In this document: piece after piece, positions 37,860 through 51,200 of the stretch
Layout: each line of letters starts with the position of its first letter
How positions within the stretch are numbered: the stretch's first letter is position 1
From: Morella rubra
Lineage: Eukaryota; Streptophyta; Magnoliopsida; Fagales; Myricaceae
Direction: 5' to 3'
Assembly (NCBI GenBank): GCA_003952965.2
Contig: CM025849.1
Location: forward strand, 28,139,365 to 28,203,364
Length of the DNA stretch: 64,000 nucleotides
Position numbers and translations under genes: made by a program
Notes under the pieces: model-generated
Seen by the model: the letters and a program-made list of their open reading frames with translations, nothing else
Database searches by the model: none
What the model was told of the DNA's origin: nothing

Positions 37860-38070
37860 ATCAAAAAATATAAATAAAAAATGTTTTTTTATGGTTTCCA
37901 TTCTGTAGAGAAAATTGGCCTTTAGAAAATTGAAGTCATTAGTCACTTCACTGGAGTAAAAGCAAAGTGGAGTTCTAATAATACTAAATTATAGTTTACA
38001 TTGAAGTAAACTTCTTCGCCTAATTGGTAGTCATATAAACAGTGAGTTCAGGGTGTAGAATGTTTTTTGA
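37860..38070. repeat. Direct repeat copy A (left arm)
   Basis: About 200 bp containing ggtttccattctgtagagaa, gtcattagtcacttcactgg and ttcgcctaattggtagtcat. It is repeated in direct orientation at about 40,320-40,530 with roughly ten differences. Mirrored copies lie at about 51,377-51,585 and 48,916-49,126. Confidence 0.8.
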
Positions 38071-39230
38071 CATGCCTTTAAAGTTGTTAGTAGCAATCAT
38101 TGTATGTCTCCAATCAATCAATCAATCATCATGTAATTGTCACTTGTCTGAGTTCTTTTAGGATTCTATGGACTGTCATGAGATTGTCTGGTCGGGACAC
38201 ATAGGGCTGATCAACTCCAAATAGGTCGGTTTTTATATATTGGTTAACTACACCTACATTGTTAAGGTCAAAAATCGATCTTTAAGTGGTGGCGGTTTTC
38301 GATTAACCTACATTCATATTGAGCTATTCAAACTAATAAATTAACAAATCAACACTGTAATAAAACCAAAATGCTATTTAAACCAATCCATAATTCGAAC
38401 AAATATCAGACCCTCTTTACAAAAACCTATAGAGATCCGGATTCAATTATAGAATGAAGATATCCTTTCAGTGCTTAGAAACATATTGATACCAAACAAT
38501 CACGACCATTATATGCCATCATTAGCTTTTGGCTTTCACCAATACCTATGGATTTGTATGTATTTATATCATCAGCCAAAGGTCTCAGCTCCTCCAATGT
38601 TAGGAAAGCACACTTCTTTTCTTCCTCGTTTCGCATATGGTTCTGCACCAGAAAGAAACAATATAAACTTAATTCAGTTCAAAGCCTTTTGCTGCAAAAA
38701 AAAATCAAAACTTACTAAGCGGCCCATGTAGAAGGCAAAACTAGAAAGAACAAGTCAAGTAGATAAGAGGAAACCTTTTTAAAACTAAAACGACAAAGGA
38801 GACCAGAGCTGGAAGATTACAAATATCCTAAAACTCTATGTAACAAGCTAAAGAGAAGTCACTAGATGGCCTCATCCAATCAAGTAGCAATCATAAAAAA
38901 CAAATTACTTCAATTTATCCATAAAGAGTGCAGCACTACCAAATGTTCCTCATATACCTACGGCTTTTTTTTTTTAGCCTTTTCAAGAAAGTGCCAATTA
39001 TTAAAATTTTCCTTTTCAAGAAAGTGCCAATTATTAAAAACGAAAAAGGGTAAAAAGACAACCTTCAAACATGAATATGAACACCAAAAAAGCATTAACG
39101 TAAGTCTAACATCTGCTATTTAGAATTCCTATATTAGTGAGATTCATTTTTTCTCTTCTGATCTTTTCTGTTTTGAGAATATCAATATTTACCTCATCTT
39201 TTCTTTACACTCCAGTTTAACAAATACGGG

Positions 39231-39420
39231 AATGACAGAAGGAGTAAACGTGAATTTGGACTTAGATACTGGAAGTTGCAGGTTTAGCTTGCTGTCTGAT
39301 TTGCTCTTTGGGGCTGGGCCATCGGTGTCTTAGATGTCTGGATACTTAAATACGTTGATTGCCTGAAGCAAATTTTCAAATTTTCCATTCTTTGACGGAA
39401 ATTTCTTGGACTGCATACTT
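39231..39420 (+). pseudogene. B3-like gene relic, left arm
   Basis: Read on the plus strand this begins MTEGVNVNLDLDTG, matching the start MTEGMDLNLALYSG of the gene at 55,879-55,397. The following DNA (through catcggtgtcttagatgtctgg and ttccattctttgacggaaat) matches that gene's catccgtgtcctagatgtccgg and ttccattctttgacgaaaca segments. A stop appears after about 33 codons, and the rest is out of frame or missing. It is a decayed paralogue. Confidence 0.6.
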
Positions 39421-39539
39421 TCGAAAAATTTGCATTTGCTTCACCGGCACTCTGTGTTTTTATTCTCTTCGTCTGTTGGGCACGCGATTGGAGTGCTTCA
39501 ACTATTTGGACAACCAATAGCTTAGCCCAGGAAAATGCT

Positions 39540-40210
39540 TCCCCTTGAATATCCTGTTTTTTTAATTATTATTCTTTTCTAAGTGGTTTAAATATCTTAT
39601 TAGAGCATTCTTAACAGGTTCTCTATTTTAATATTTTTAGAATAGAGAACCAATTTAACAAAAAAGTAAAAAAAAACACTCTCTAACAGTTTATCTATTC
39701 TAATAATTTTTAACAAAAAAATTTAACATATAAACAGTAATTCTCTATTTTTAGAGAATCACTATTCACTTCATCATCTTAAAATATTAATATTTCTCTT
39801 TTTCTTTTCTTCTCTCACGCTCTTCCTCTCTTCTCTTTTCTTTTCTTTTATTTTTATTTTTATTTTTTGTTCTTTTCTTCTTTCCCAACTCTCACACTCT
39901 CTATTTTTCTTTTTTTCCTCTCAACTCTCACTTTCTCCTCTCTTTTTATTTTCTGTTTTTATTTTTCTTTTCTTCCTCAGACCCTTTAAAATAAATATTA
40001 AAAAATATAAACATTAGAGAAAGAATAAAAAAATTTTAAAAAAAAATTTAAATAAAATAGTAAAAATAAATGATTAAATAAAGCAACTACTAGGAATGTT
40101 TAAAAAAAATTAATAGTTAAAATAAGAAATATATTTTTAATTAAAAAAAAAATTAAATTTAAATAAATTGCTAAAAATTCGCTGTTTCTAAAAAACCTAA
40201 TCATTGGACT
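39540..40210. repeat. AT-rich, poly-pyrimidine insert, left arm
   Basis: Non-coding. It begins near ttattagagcattcttaaca and runs through long T/C tracts (ttctctcacgctcttcctct) and A/T stretches. The related fragment at 52,560-52,740 lacks it, so it may be a non-autonomous transposon, although I could not define both ends. This is the part where the two arms diverge most. Mirrored at about 49,235-49,910. Confidence 0.45.
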
Positions 40211-40319
40211 TTCAAAGTCACAGATTGCTCTTCCCAAGACTACTTTTGCGATGCGTGAGTCCGTCCACGTACATCAAAGCCAAGCCGTACGTTGTCGGGT
40301 TACCGCTAAAACTTTCTTA

Positions 40320-40530
40320 GTCATATCGAAAAATATAAATAAAAAGGCTTTAGATATGGTTTCCATTCTGTAGAGAAAAGTGGCCTTTAGAGAATTGAAG
40401 TCATTAGTCACTTCACTGGATTAAAAGCAAAGTGGGGTTCTAATCGTACTAAATTATAGTTTACATTGAAGTCAACTTCTTCGCCTAATTGGTAGTCATA
40501 TAAAACAGTGAGTTCAGGGTGTAGAATGTT
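40320..40530. repeat. Direct repeat copy B (left arm)
   Basis: Second direct copy of the 200-bp block at 37,860. It overlaps an open frame on the minus strand (40,626-40,408, with NLIQSMFYTTFPMSQHQHEP) that I do not recognise and do not treat as a gene. Confidence 0.75.
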
Positions 40531-41242
40531 TATAGTTGCATGATCTGGTAAATATGGTTCATGTTGATGTTGTGACATGGGGAAGGTAGTGTAGAACATT
40601 GACTGAATCAAATTTATGGCTATCATCTATCGAAACCAAATTTGATAACCATTGTAACCACTAAGTCCATTGCACCAAACCATAATAAAGATACAATACG
40701 GCAACAGCTAGCTGATATCTCTAAGGTTTGCAAAAGTGGAGAGCAATAAAATTCTGAAAGAGGTCATTTGCTGGTTTTTTAACTAGAATGGATCTCGCTT
40801 CAGGAGAATGCTTGAGAACCTTCGCTAGGAGTTTAATAACTAATGGCTGGTGACAGATTAGAATGAGCATAAGCGGAACCTTAAACGTGGAGCATCTCAT
40901 CAGGCTTTTTTATGAACACCACAACACAACTCCAAACCAAAATTTTACAAGCAGAGGTTACAGGAAAAGAGGAATATGCCTTCCATACCTCGCCAACCTG
41001 TTTCACTGCCAAAATCCACAACCCTAAAGCAAGAACCCATTACCAAACTTTGAATGCGACATGTCATTTCTCGGCTCCAACTCTAAGATGCCAACCATGG
41101 TCTCAGCTCTGTGCTGTACAAAGAAAACTCAACAATCCAGATCCCAAGAGAAGAGCAAAATGCTGAGTCTATTATCCAACATCATAAGAGGAACATATAA
41201 CCCTTCTGTACAACCATCCACTACCTCAGTTTCAAGGTGACT

Positions 41243-43664
41243 TCAAACACCACCAAATTCTTGCTTTGAAACTCCCCCATATCTCCCAGGGGTAACACCA
41301 CTGCTTCCATAAGCTGGAGGTACGGTGCTCACCATTGGACAATCTCTTGCCCAATGCCCAGTTTGATGGCATTTGAAGCATTCATCTGAGGCACCTCCAA
41401 CACCTGGCCCAGAAGACACTCTATTAGGATAGCCCCCTCCAAAGGACTGTCCAGGACCATTCATGATACTTGGGCAACTTGCGGAACTGTGACCAGAACC
41501 CCCACAACTACTACAAAATGCATGTGAACCGGTGGTGCTAGTTGCAGCAATACTAGGACTATTGTACTGGTTTCCATACCGACCAACATGATGCAATGGC
41601 ACACTAAATTCTTTACCTGCATTGCTACTGTTCCCAGCATAGTTCATCACTGGCAGTGTTTGATGCGATGGCACACTAAATTCTTTACCTGCATTACCAC
41701 TGTTCGCAGCATAGTTCACCGGTGCTGTTGGCTGCCTATGTACAACTTTCCCAACATCTGTACTCCCAAATACAGAACCACCCATTCCAGCGTTAGGAGT
41801 GCTACTTGAACCAACAGAAGAATAGTTCCCTGCTTTAAGCTTCTCCATCATGTCCAACAGAAATCTGGATTCAGATGCGAAATTTACCTTTTCTGCTTTG
41901 ACCACTGTTGATTTTACACGCTGTTCATCACTAAAAATCTCTTCTTTTACTTTCAACTTGAATATATGTTTAGTAAATAGAACTTTACGGATAATTTCTC
42001 CAAATTTATCATCATCTTGTTCCTCATACTTTAAATAATACAAACTTTTTGCAGGCATACCCATGATCTCTTCACCACATTCCTGAAACGCAGTCACCCA
42101 TGTTAAGCCAGTATGGTCCTGTATCTGGAATTGGAGTATATACCTGTAGTCACATTCGTCAATAGATTGATCACACCTATCACACCGCCATTTCCCATCA
42201 CCATTATTTGTAACCTTTTTGTTGCATTGCCGATCACCAATCATGACAGGACACGCCGTGTAGCAGAAAGTGTCCACCTTTATGAATGAAATGGTTGCAC
42301 TGACAGTGACCCAATCTGGCTTCTCAGATGTCCCTAGCCTCTCATCTTTTATTTGAGATATAGTCTTTCGAATATCCATCCTGCCTACGCTTGTTATTTC
42401 TCTTGAAATAGAGACCGATTGGATGTTCCTTCCTTCCTTGTCAAACCACTCTTTCAGCCTATGGGCCTCTTGAAAATCTGGCTCTACATATAATTGACTG
42501 GTAGAGATAGTCCCTACTGCCTTACCATTGAAGTCATTGACCCTACCCGATTTTACAGCTAGAACAGGGAAAACCCCTGCATCACAAATATTTTGCAGTC
42601 TCTGTCCTTCTGCATTGACATGGTTTCCCCACAGAGTCAATTCAACACTTCGGCCAGACATGTCCTTCAAGTGTAGCGTTCTCCTCTGAGTTTCAGTACC
42701 ATTTTTCCTCATTATTGAGGCAGGGGGACTTATAAAAGATACAACACCAATTACATCCACAATGCTGTTGCTGTCCATGCCTTCAATATCACTTATGGGA
42801 CGGAAGTGAAACTGCTGCTGTGGAATTGAGCTGTCATCATCAAAGCAAGGCTGTACTATTGACGTGCTCTCTAACATAATTTCCTGATCATTTTGGAGGT
42901 GGTTGTAAGCCTTTTGAGCAGGTCTTAAACTTCCCTTGGAAATCAGATAAACCTTACCAGCTTCAATCTGGTTGTAGAATTGATCTGCCACAGCATTAAA
43001 GCAAGTTGCTCGGATTTCTCCACCATCAGAATCAAGAAGGTCAAAGGAGAATACTTTACCATCACCACGAGGATTATTATAGTGCTTAAGTTCTCCTTTC
43101 GCTGTTACTCTAGCCTTGAGTGTCCACCTGCCCTGATATGGATTTAGGGCAGCAATGGGAATTATCCTAGCGGGAGCTTCATTTCTAGCTACTGGTCCTC
43201 TGTTAGTGTACAGTGGAGGTGGTTGTTGATATGCAGGCTGAGGTTGACGAGATAAGGTATTTAGTGGTGGCCGTGAAGCTTCTGACCTAGGACTACGGAA
43301 ACTCATGTTCTGATTACCATATGACCCACTCATGGACACTGATCCAGGAATTGCAGCACTAGTCTCTATTTTAGGATAAACAGAAGGCCCATTAGATGCA
43401 GCATACCTTCCTGAGTCAGAATTAGTAGGGTAAGTATTGACATGTGGTTGATTTATTCTAGGATGCTCCATAGATGACCCAGCCATGTTCAGTTGATTAA
43501 CCCGACCACCAGGTGAGCTTGCGGCAAAAGATTGGGGATTCCCGGTTCCAATCCCTGGTTGACCCATGGAAGACTGTACAGGCATACTTCTTGGCGCTGA
43601 TACAGGTTCTCCAATCTGATCACTTTTTTCAAGGATCAAATCCAAATCGACAATGATAATAATC
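41243..43664 (-). CDS. RPA1C/E-like replication protein A 70-kDa subunit, left copy, 5'-truncated
   Basis: Large subunit of the single-strand DNA-binding complex RPA, acting in nuclear replication, recombination and repair. One large exon follows a caagcag acceptor and opens IIIIVDLDLILEKSDQIGEP, which in the family is the end of the N-terminal region. Counting from DLIL, it has a Ser/Pro/Gln-rich linker (20-160), DBD-A (about 161-267), DBD-B (about 279-405), and DBD-C (about 440-640) with a zinc site at C465, C474, C488 and C491. Two CCHC knuckles follow, CSSCGGSGHSSASC (about 711) and CFKCHQTGHWARDC (about 756). The knuckles point to the plant RPA1C/E type. A 20-residue unit containing NAGKEFSVP is duplicated before the knuckles. 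No ATG opens the exon and no N-terminal OB-fold exon is visible between it and the axis, so the gene is incomplete here. Confidence 0.9.
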
Positions 43665-45781
43665 CTGCTTGAGTCAAGAGAATCAACATGTGATCATCAA
43701 AAGCACAGCATAGTAAGGGAGAAAGAACAATAGATAACGACTCGAAGACCACCTCACAAAATTGGAACTTGTTTTATAGGTACTCACACACCCTCACAGA
43801 ATTAAACTGGTTATGGCTGCTAAGCATTATGGCGTTAGCAGATACTATTTGGTCCAATGACCATTGAACACAAAAAAGACATCCCAAATAGAAAAACTCA
43901 CGCTCAAATAAGAATACGCATGTCTCACAACTTAAAAGACTAACAAAAATGAAGTAAGAAATGATTCTTAATTGTATAGTAAGGCTGTGTTTTCTTTGCA
44001 TGCAAATGTTTTTTAAGCAAAATAGTGTGCTAATTGTGTATGTTTGGAAGGGTAAGGAAATTTAGGTGAACGAGACATCTTAAGTGGGATCCTAGGAAAA
44101 TTACCCCAAGCATAAAATAGTTCTCTTTAGAGCAGCCAATCATTTTCAGCCTCTTTTTCTCACAAAGCAGTATACTGTGAATAAAACTGTTAAGACACTC
44201 AAAATATCACCCGAAACAGAATCAAACATTAAGAAACATTTTCAGCCTGTTTTCAGGATATCAAGCAAACACCAAAAAATTAACAATCTTCTTGAAAAAT
44301 ATTTGCACATGGAAATATTTTTTTATTTTTGCCTTTTACGAGGAATTGTACACAGCCCAACTTATCAACAAATTTCAAATTACCCTTGAGCATGAAGTTT
44401 CTCATTTGCTGCGTATATGTAAAAGCTACAGGCTGACAACTTTCATCATCTCCCACAAAAAATACGCAACTCTACTGTGACACCATGGTAAGACCCATTG
44501 AAGAATTGATGGGACACTACTTGGCTCTTTTTCTTCTACAAACCACACTAAGGTGCTGCTTTCCACTGGCCAGCATACTGAAGCACTCTGTCACCACATA
44601 TAGTAACTATAGGCAATTTGGAAGCAGAAAATGGGCACAAAGAAGAATTAGCAATTTGAAACCAAAAAACTAATTTTCCTATGAAAGTCAGTTAACTGGA
44701 CTATTTGATCTTGGGGTCTTGATTTGACTTAACTAGTCTTGGAATTCTAAAACTGTCTTCAGTTAGGAAAATTAAGTTTTTTGGTTTCAAATTGCTAATT
44801 CTTCTTTGTGCCCATTTTCTGCTTCCAAATTGCCTATAGTTACTATATGTGGTGACAGAGTGCTTCAGTATGCTGGCCAGTGGAAAGCAGCACCTTAGTG
44901 TGGTTTGTAGAAGAAAAAGAGCCAAGTAGTGTCCCATCAATTCTTCAATGGGTCTTACCATGGTGTCACAGTAGAGTTGCGTATTTTTTGTGGGAGATGA
45001 TGAAAGTTGTCAGCCTGTAGCTTTTACATATACGCAGCAAATGAGAAACTTCATGCTCAAGGGTAATTTGAAATTTGTTGATAAGTTGGGCTGTGTACAA
45101 TTCCTCGTAAAAGGCAAAAATAAAAAAATATTTCCATGTGCAAATATTTTTCAAGAAGATTGTTAATTTTTTGGTGTTTGCTTGATATCCTGAAAACAGG
45201 CTGAAAATGTTTCTTAATGTTTGATTCTGTTTCGGGTGATATTTTGAGTGTCTTAACAGTTTTATTCACAGTATACTGCTTTGTGAGAAAAAGAGGCTGA
45301 AAATGATTGGCTGCTCTAAAGAGAACTATTTTATGCTTGGGGTAATTTTCCTAGGATCCCACTTAAGATGTCTCGTTCACCTAAATTTCCTTACCCTTCC
45401 AAACATACACAATTAGCACACTATTTTGCTTAAAAAACATTTGCATGCAAAGAAAACACAGCCTTACTATACAATTAAGAATCATTTCTTACTTCATTTT
45501 TGTTAGTCTTTTAAGTTGTGAGACATGCGTATTCTTATTTGAGCGTGAGTTTTTCTATTTGGGATGTCTTTTTTGTGTTCAATGGTCATTGGACCAAATA
45601 GTATCTGCTAACGCCATAATGCTTAGCAGCCATAACCAGTTTAATTCTGTGAGGGTGTGTGAGTACCTATAAAACAAGTTCCAATTTTGTGAGGTGGTCT
45701 TCGAGTCGTTATCTATTGTTCTTTCTCCCTTACTATGCTGTGCTTTTGATGATCACATGTTGATTCTCTTGACTCAAGCAG
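43665..45781. other. Palindrome centre: mirrored intron-like DNA plus 82-bp spacer
   Basis: The two halves (43,665-44,681 and 44,764-45,781) are inverted copies of what is best read as intron upstream of the RPA1 exon. The unpaired spacer 44,682-44,763 contains short self-complementary pieces such as agtcagttaactggact. I see no exon here on either strand. Matching short frames on both sides have no domain. Confidence 0.6.
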
Positions 45782-48203
45782 GATTATTATCATTGTCGAT
45801 TTGGATTTGATCCTTGAAAAAAGTGATCAGATTGGAGAACCTGTATCAGCGCCAAGAAGTATGCCTGTACAGTCTTCCATGGGTCAACCAGGGATTGGAA
45901 CCGGGAATCCCCAATCTTTTGCCGCAAGCTCACCTGGTGGTCGGGTTAATCAACTGAACATGGCTGGGTCATCTATGGAGCATCCTAGAATAAATCAACC
46001 ACATGTCAATACTTACCCTACTAATTCTGACTCAGGAAGGTATGCTGCATCTAATGGGCCTTCTGTTTATCCTAAAATAGAGACTAGTGCTGCAATTCCT
46101 GGATCAGTGTCCATGAGTGGGTCATATGGTAATCAGAACATGAGTTTCCGTAGTCCTAGGTCAGAAGCTTCACGGCCACCACTAAATACCTTATCTCGTC
46201 AACCTCAGCCTGCATATCAACAACCACCTCCACTGTACACTAACAGAGGACCAGTAGCTAGAAATGAAGCTCCCGCTAGGATAATTCCCATTGCTGCCCT
46301 AAATCCATATCAGGGCAGGTGGACACTCAAGGCTAGAGTAACAGCGAAAGGAGAACTTAAGCACTATAATAATCCTCGTGGTGATGGTAAAGTATTCTCC
46401 TTTGACCTTCTTGATTCTGATGGTGGAGAAATCCGAGCAACTTGCTTTAATGCTGTGGCAGATCAATTCTACAACCAGATTGAAGCTGGTAAGGTTTATC
46501 TGATTTCCAAGGGAAGTTTAAGACCTGCTCAAAAGGCTTACAACCACCTCCAAAATGATCAGGAAATTATGTTAGAGAGCACGTCAATAGTACAGCCTTG
46601 CTTTGATGATGACAGCTCAATTCCACAGCAGCAGTTTCACTTCCGTCCCATAAGTGATATTGAAGGCATGGACAGCAACAGCATTGTGGATGTAATTGGT
46701 GTTGTATCTTTTATAAGTCCCCCTGCCTCAATAATGAGGAAAAATGGTACTGAAACTCAGAGGAGAACGCTACACTTGAAGGACATGTCTGGCCGAAGTG
46801 TTGAATTGACTCTGTGGGGAAACCATGTCAATGCAGAAGGACAGAGACTGCAAAATATTTGTGATGCAGGGGTTTTCCCTGTTCTAGCTGTAAAATCGGG
46901 TAGGGTCAATGACTTCAATGGTAAGGCAGTAGGGACTATCTCTACCAGTCAATTATATGTAGAGCCAGATTTTCAAGAGGCCCATAGGCTGAAAGAGTGG
47001 TTTGACAAGGAAGGAAGGAACATCCAATCGGTCTCTATTTCAAGAGAAATAACAAGCGTAGGCAGGATGGATATTCGAAAGACTATATCTCAAATAAAAG
47101 ATGAGAGGCTAGGGACATCTGAGAAGCCAGATTGGGTCACTGTCAGTGCAACCATTTCATTCATAAAGGTGGACACTTTCTGCTACACGGCGTGTCCTGT
47201 CATGATTGGTGATCGGCAATGCAACAAAAAGGTTACAAATAATGGTGATGGGAAATGGCGGTGTGATAGGTGTGATCAATCTATTGACGAATGTGACTAC
47301 AGGTATATACTCCAATTCCAGATACAGGACCATACTGGCTTAACATGGGTGACTGCGTTTCAGGAATGTGGTGAAGAGATCATGGGTATGCCTGCAAAAA
47401 GTTTGTATTATTTAAAGTATGAGGAACAAGATGATGATAAATTTGGAGAAATTATCCGTAAAGTTCTATTTACTAAACATATATTCAAGTTGAAAGTAAA
47501 AGAAGAGATTTTTAGTGATGAACAGCGTGTAAAATCAACAGTGGTCAAAGCAGAAAAGGTAAATTTCGCATCTGAATCCAGATTTCTGTTGGACATGATG
47601 GAGAAGCTTAAAGCAGGGAACTATTCTTCTGTTGGTTCAAGTAGCACTCCTAACGCTGGAATGGGTGGTTCTGTATTTGGGAGTACAGATGTTGGGAAAG
47701 TTGTACATAGGCAGCCAACAGCACCGGTGAACTATGCTGCGAACAGTGGTAATGCAGGTAAAGAATTTAGTGTGCCATCGCATCAAACACTGCCAGTGAT
47801 GAACTATGCTGGGAACAGTAGCAATGCAGGTAAAGAATTTAGTGTGCCATTGCATCATGTTGGTCGGTATGGAAACCAGTACAATAGTCCTAGTATTGCT
47901 GCAACTAGCACCACCGGTTCACATGCATTTTGTAGTAGTTGTGGGGGTTCTGGTCACAGTTCCGCAAGTTGCCCAAGTATCATGAATGGTCCTGGACAGT
48001 CCTTTGGAGGGGGCTATCCTAATAGAGTGTCTTCTGGGCCAGGTGTTGGAGGTGCCTCAGATGAATGCTTCAAATGCCATCAAACTGGGCATTGGGCAAG
48101 AGATTGTCCAATGGTGAGCACCGTACCTCCAGCTTATGGAAGCAGTGGTGTTACCCCTGGGAGATATGGGGGAGTTTCAAAGCAAGAATTTGGTGGTGTT
48201 TGA
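45782..48203 (+). CDS. RPA1C/E-like replication protein A 70-kDa subunit, right copy, 5'-truncated
   Basis: Mirror copy of the left RPA1 exon, transcribed away from it. The 800-residue translation from the same internal codon is identical to the left one, with the same DBD-A, DBD-B, zinc-bearing DBD-C and two CCHC knuckles. The acceptor tcaagcag precedes the exon at 45,782, and the stop is TGA at 48,201. The N-terminal protein-interaction domain expected upstream is not found in the 1 kb between the exon and the axis. Unless a first exon is spliced in from elsewhere, only a protein starting at an internal Met such as MPVQSSMGQP could be made. Confidence 0.9.
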
Positions 48204-51200
48204 AGTCACCTTGAAACTGAGGTAGTGGATGGTTGTACAGAAGGGTTATATGTTCCTCTTATGATGTTGGATAATAGACTCAGCATTTTGCTCTTCTCTT
48301 GGGATCTGGATTGTTGAGTTTTCTTTGTACAGCACAGAGCTGAGACCATGGTTGGCATCTTAGAGTTGGAGCCGAGAAATGACATGTCGCATTCAAAGTT
48401 TGGTAATGGGTTCTTGCTTTAGGGTTGTGGATTTTGGCAGTGAAACAGGTTGGCGAGGTATGGAAGGCATATTCCTCTTTTCCTGTAACCTCTGCTTGTA
48501 AAATTTTGGTTTGGAGTTGTGTTGTGGTGTTCATAAAAAAGCCTGATGAGATGCTCCACGTTTAAGGTTCCGCTTATGCTCATTCTAATCTGTCACCAGC
48601 CATTAGTTATTAAACTCCTAGCGAAGGTTCTCAAGCATTCTCCTGAAGCGAGATCCATTCTAGTTAAAAAACCAGCAAATGACCTCTTTCAGAATTTTAT
48701 TGCTCTCCACTTTTGCAAACCTTAGAGATATCAGCTAGCTGTTGCCGTATTGTATCTTTATTATGGTTTGGTGCAATGGACTTAGTGGTTACAATGGTTA
48801 TCAAATTTGGTTTCGATAGATGATAGCCATAAATTTGATTCAGTCAATGTTCTACACTACCTTCCCCATGTCACAACATCAACATGAACCATATTTACCA
48901 GATCATGCAACTATAAACATTCTACACCCTGAACTCACTGTTTTATATGACTACCAATTAGGCGAAGAAGTTGACTTCAATGTAAACTATAATTTAGTAC
49001 GATTAGAACCCCACTTTGCTTTTAATCCAGTGAAGTGACTAATGACTTCAATTCTCTAAAGGCCACTTTTCTCTACAGAATGGAAACCATATCTAAAGCC
49101 TTTTTATTTATATTTTTCGATATGACTAAGAAAGTTTTAGCGGTAACCCGACAACGTACGGCTTGGCTTTGATGTACGTGGACGGACTCACGCATCGCAA
49201 AAGTAGTCTTGGGAAGAGCAATCTGTGACTTTGAAAGTCCAATGATTAGGTTTTTTAGAAACAGCGAATTTTTAGCAATTTATTTAAATTTAATTTTTTT
49301 TTTAATTAAAAATATATTTCTTCATTTTAACTATTAATTTTTTTTAAACATTCCTAGTAGTTGCTTTATTTAATCATTTATTTTTACTATTTTATTTAAA
49401 TTTTTTTTAAAATTTTTTTTTTATTCTTTCTCTAATGTTTATATTTTTTAATATTTATTTTAAAGGGTCTGAGGAAGAAAAGAAAAATAAAAACAGAAAA
49501 TAAAAGAGAGGGAGAAAGTGAGAGTTGAGAGGAAAAAAAGAAAAATAGAGAGAGTGTGAGAGTTGGGAGAAGAGAACAAAAAATAAAAATAAAAATAAAA
49601 AAAAGAAAGAGAAGAGAAGAGAAGAGCGTGAGAGAAGAAAAGAAAAAGAGAAATATTAATATTTTAAGATGATGAAGTGAATAGTGATTCTCTAAAAATA
49701 GAGAATTACTGTTTATATGTTAAATTTTTTTGTTAAAAATTATTAAAATAAACTGTTAGAAGATGTTTTTTTTTTACTTTTTTGTTAAATTGGTTCTCTA
49801 TTCTAACTAAAATATTAAAATAGAGAACCTGTTAAGAATGCTCTAATAAGATATTTAAACCACTTAGAAAAGAATAATAATTAAAAAAACAGGATATTCA
49901 AGGGGAAGCATTTTCCTGGGCTAAGCTATTGGTTGTCCAAATAGTTGAAGCACTCCAATCGCGTGCCCAACAGACGAAGAGAATAAAAACACAGAGTGCC
50001 GGTGAAGCAAATGCAAATTTTTCGAAAGTATGCAGTCCAAGAAATTTCCGTCAAAGAATGGAAAATTTGAAAATTTGCTTCAGGCAATCAACGTATTTAA
50101 GTATCCAGACATCTAAGACACCGATGGCCCAGCCCCAAAGAGCAAATCAGACAGCAAGCTAAACCTGCAACTTCCAGTATCTAAGTCCAAATTCACGTTT
50201 ACTCCTTCTGTCATTCCCGTATTTGTTAAACTGGAGTGTAAAGAAAAGATGAGGTAAATATTGATATTCTCAAAACAGAAAAGATCAGAAGAGAAAAAAT
50301 GAATCTCACTAATATAGGAATTCTAAATAGCAGATGTTAGACTTACGTTAATGCTTTTTTGGTGTTCATATTCATGTTTGAAGGTTGTCTTTTTACCCTT
50401 TTTCGTTTTTAATAATTGGCACTTTCTTGAAAAGGAAAATTTTAATAATTGGCACTTTCTTGAAAAGGCTAAAAAAAAAAAGCCGTAGGTATATGAGGAA
50501 CATTTGGTAGTGCTGCACTCTTTATGGATAAATTGAAGTAATTTGTTTTTTATGATTGCTACTTGATTGAGGCCATCTAGTGACTTCTCTTTAGCTTGTT
50601 ACATAGAGTTTTAGGATATTTGTAATCTTCCAGCTCTGGTCTCCTTTGTCGTTTTAGTTTTAAAAAGGTTTCCTCTTATCTACTTGACTTGTTCTTTCTA
50701 GTTTTGCCTTCTACATGGGCCGCGCTTAGTAAGTTTTGATTTTTTTTTGCAGCAAACGGCTTTGAACTGAATTAAGTTTATATTGTTTCTTTCTGGTGCA
50801 GAACCATATGCGAAACGAGGAAGAAAAGAAGTGTGCTTTCCTAACATTGGAGGAGCTGAGACCTTTGGCTGATGATATAAATACATACAAATCCATAGGG
50901 TGATTAATGATGCATATAATGCGTAATGATGGCATATAATGTCTGCATTGTTTGGATATCTTCATTCTAAAATTGAATCTTCATCTCTAATTGAATCCGG
51001 ATCTCTATAGGTTTTTGTAAAGAGGGTCTGATATTTGTTCGAATTATGGATTGGTTTAAATAGCATTTTGGTTCATTACAGTGTTGATTTGTTAATTTAT
51101 TAGTTTGAATAGCTCAATATGAATGTAGGTTAATCGAAAACCGCCACCACTTAAAGATCGATTTTTGACCTTAACAATGTAGGTGTAGTTAACCAATATA

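Larger units (their letters stand above)
36545..44681. repeat. Left arm of RPA1 inverted repeat
   Basis: Pairs with 44,764-52,455 in inverted orientation. From 39,284 to the axis, paired coordinates sum to 89,446 at every landmark checked, meaning no net indel over about 5.4 kb. Outward, small indels accumulate. The left arm is longer because it contains a tandem duplication (about 36,885-37,700) present once in the right arm. The outer edge is where caaatcttttacaaacttgt stops matching at the right-arm end near 52,455. Confidence 0.93.

Noticed and set aside
40408..40626. 72-codon frame (NLIQSMFYTTFPMSQHQHEP), duplicated in the other arm
   Set aside because: It overlaps a 200-bp repeated non-coding block, and the direct-repeat copy at 37.9 kb does not keep the frame.
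44485..44961. Paired frames MVRPIEELMGHYLALF at the RPA1 palindrome centre
   Set aside because: They are mirror images in intron-like DNA, antisense to RPA1, with no domain; they exist only because the arms match.
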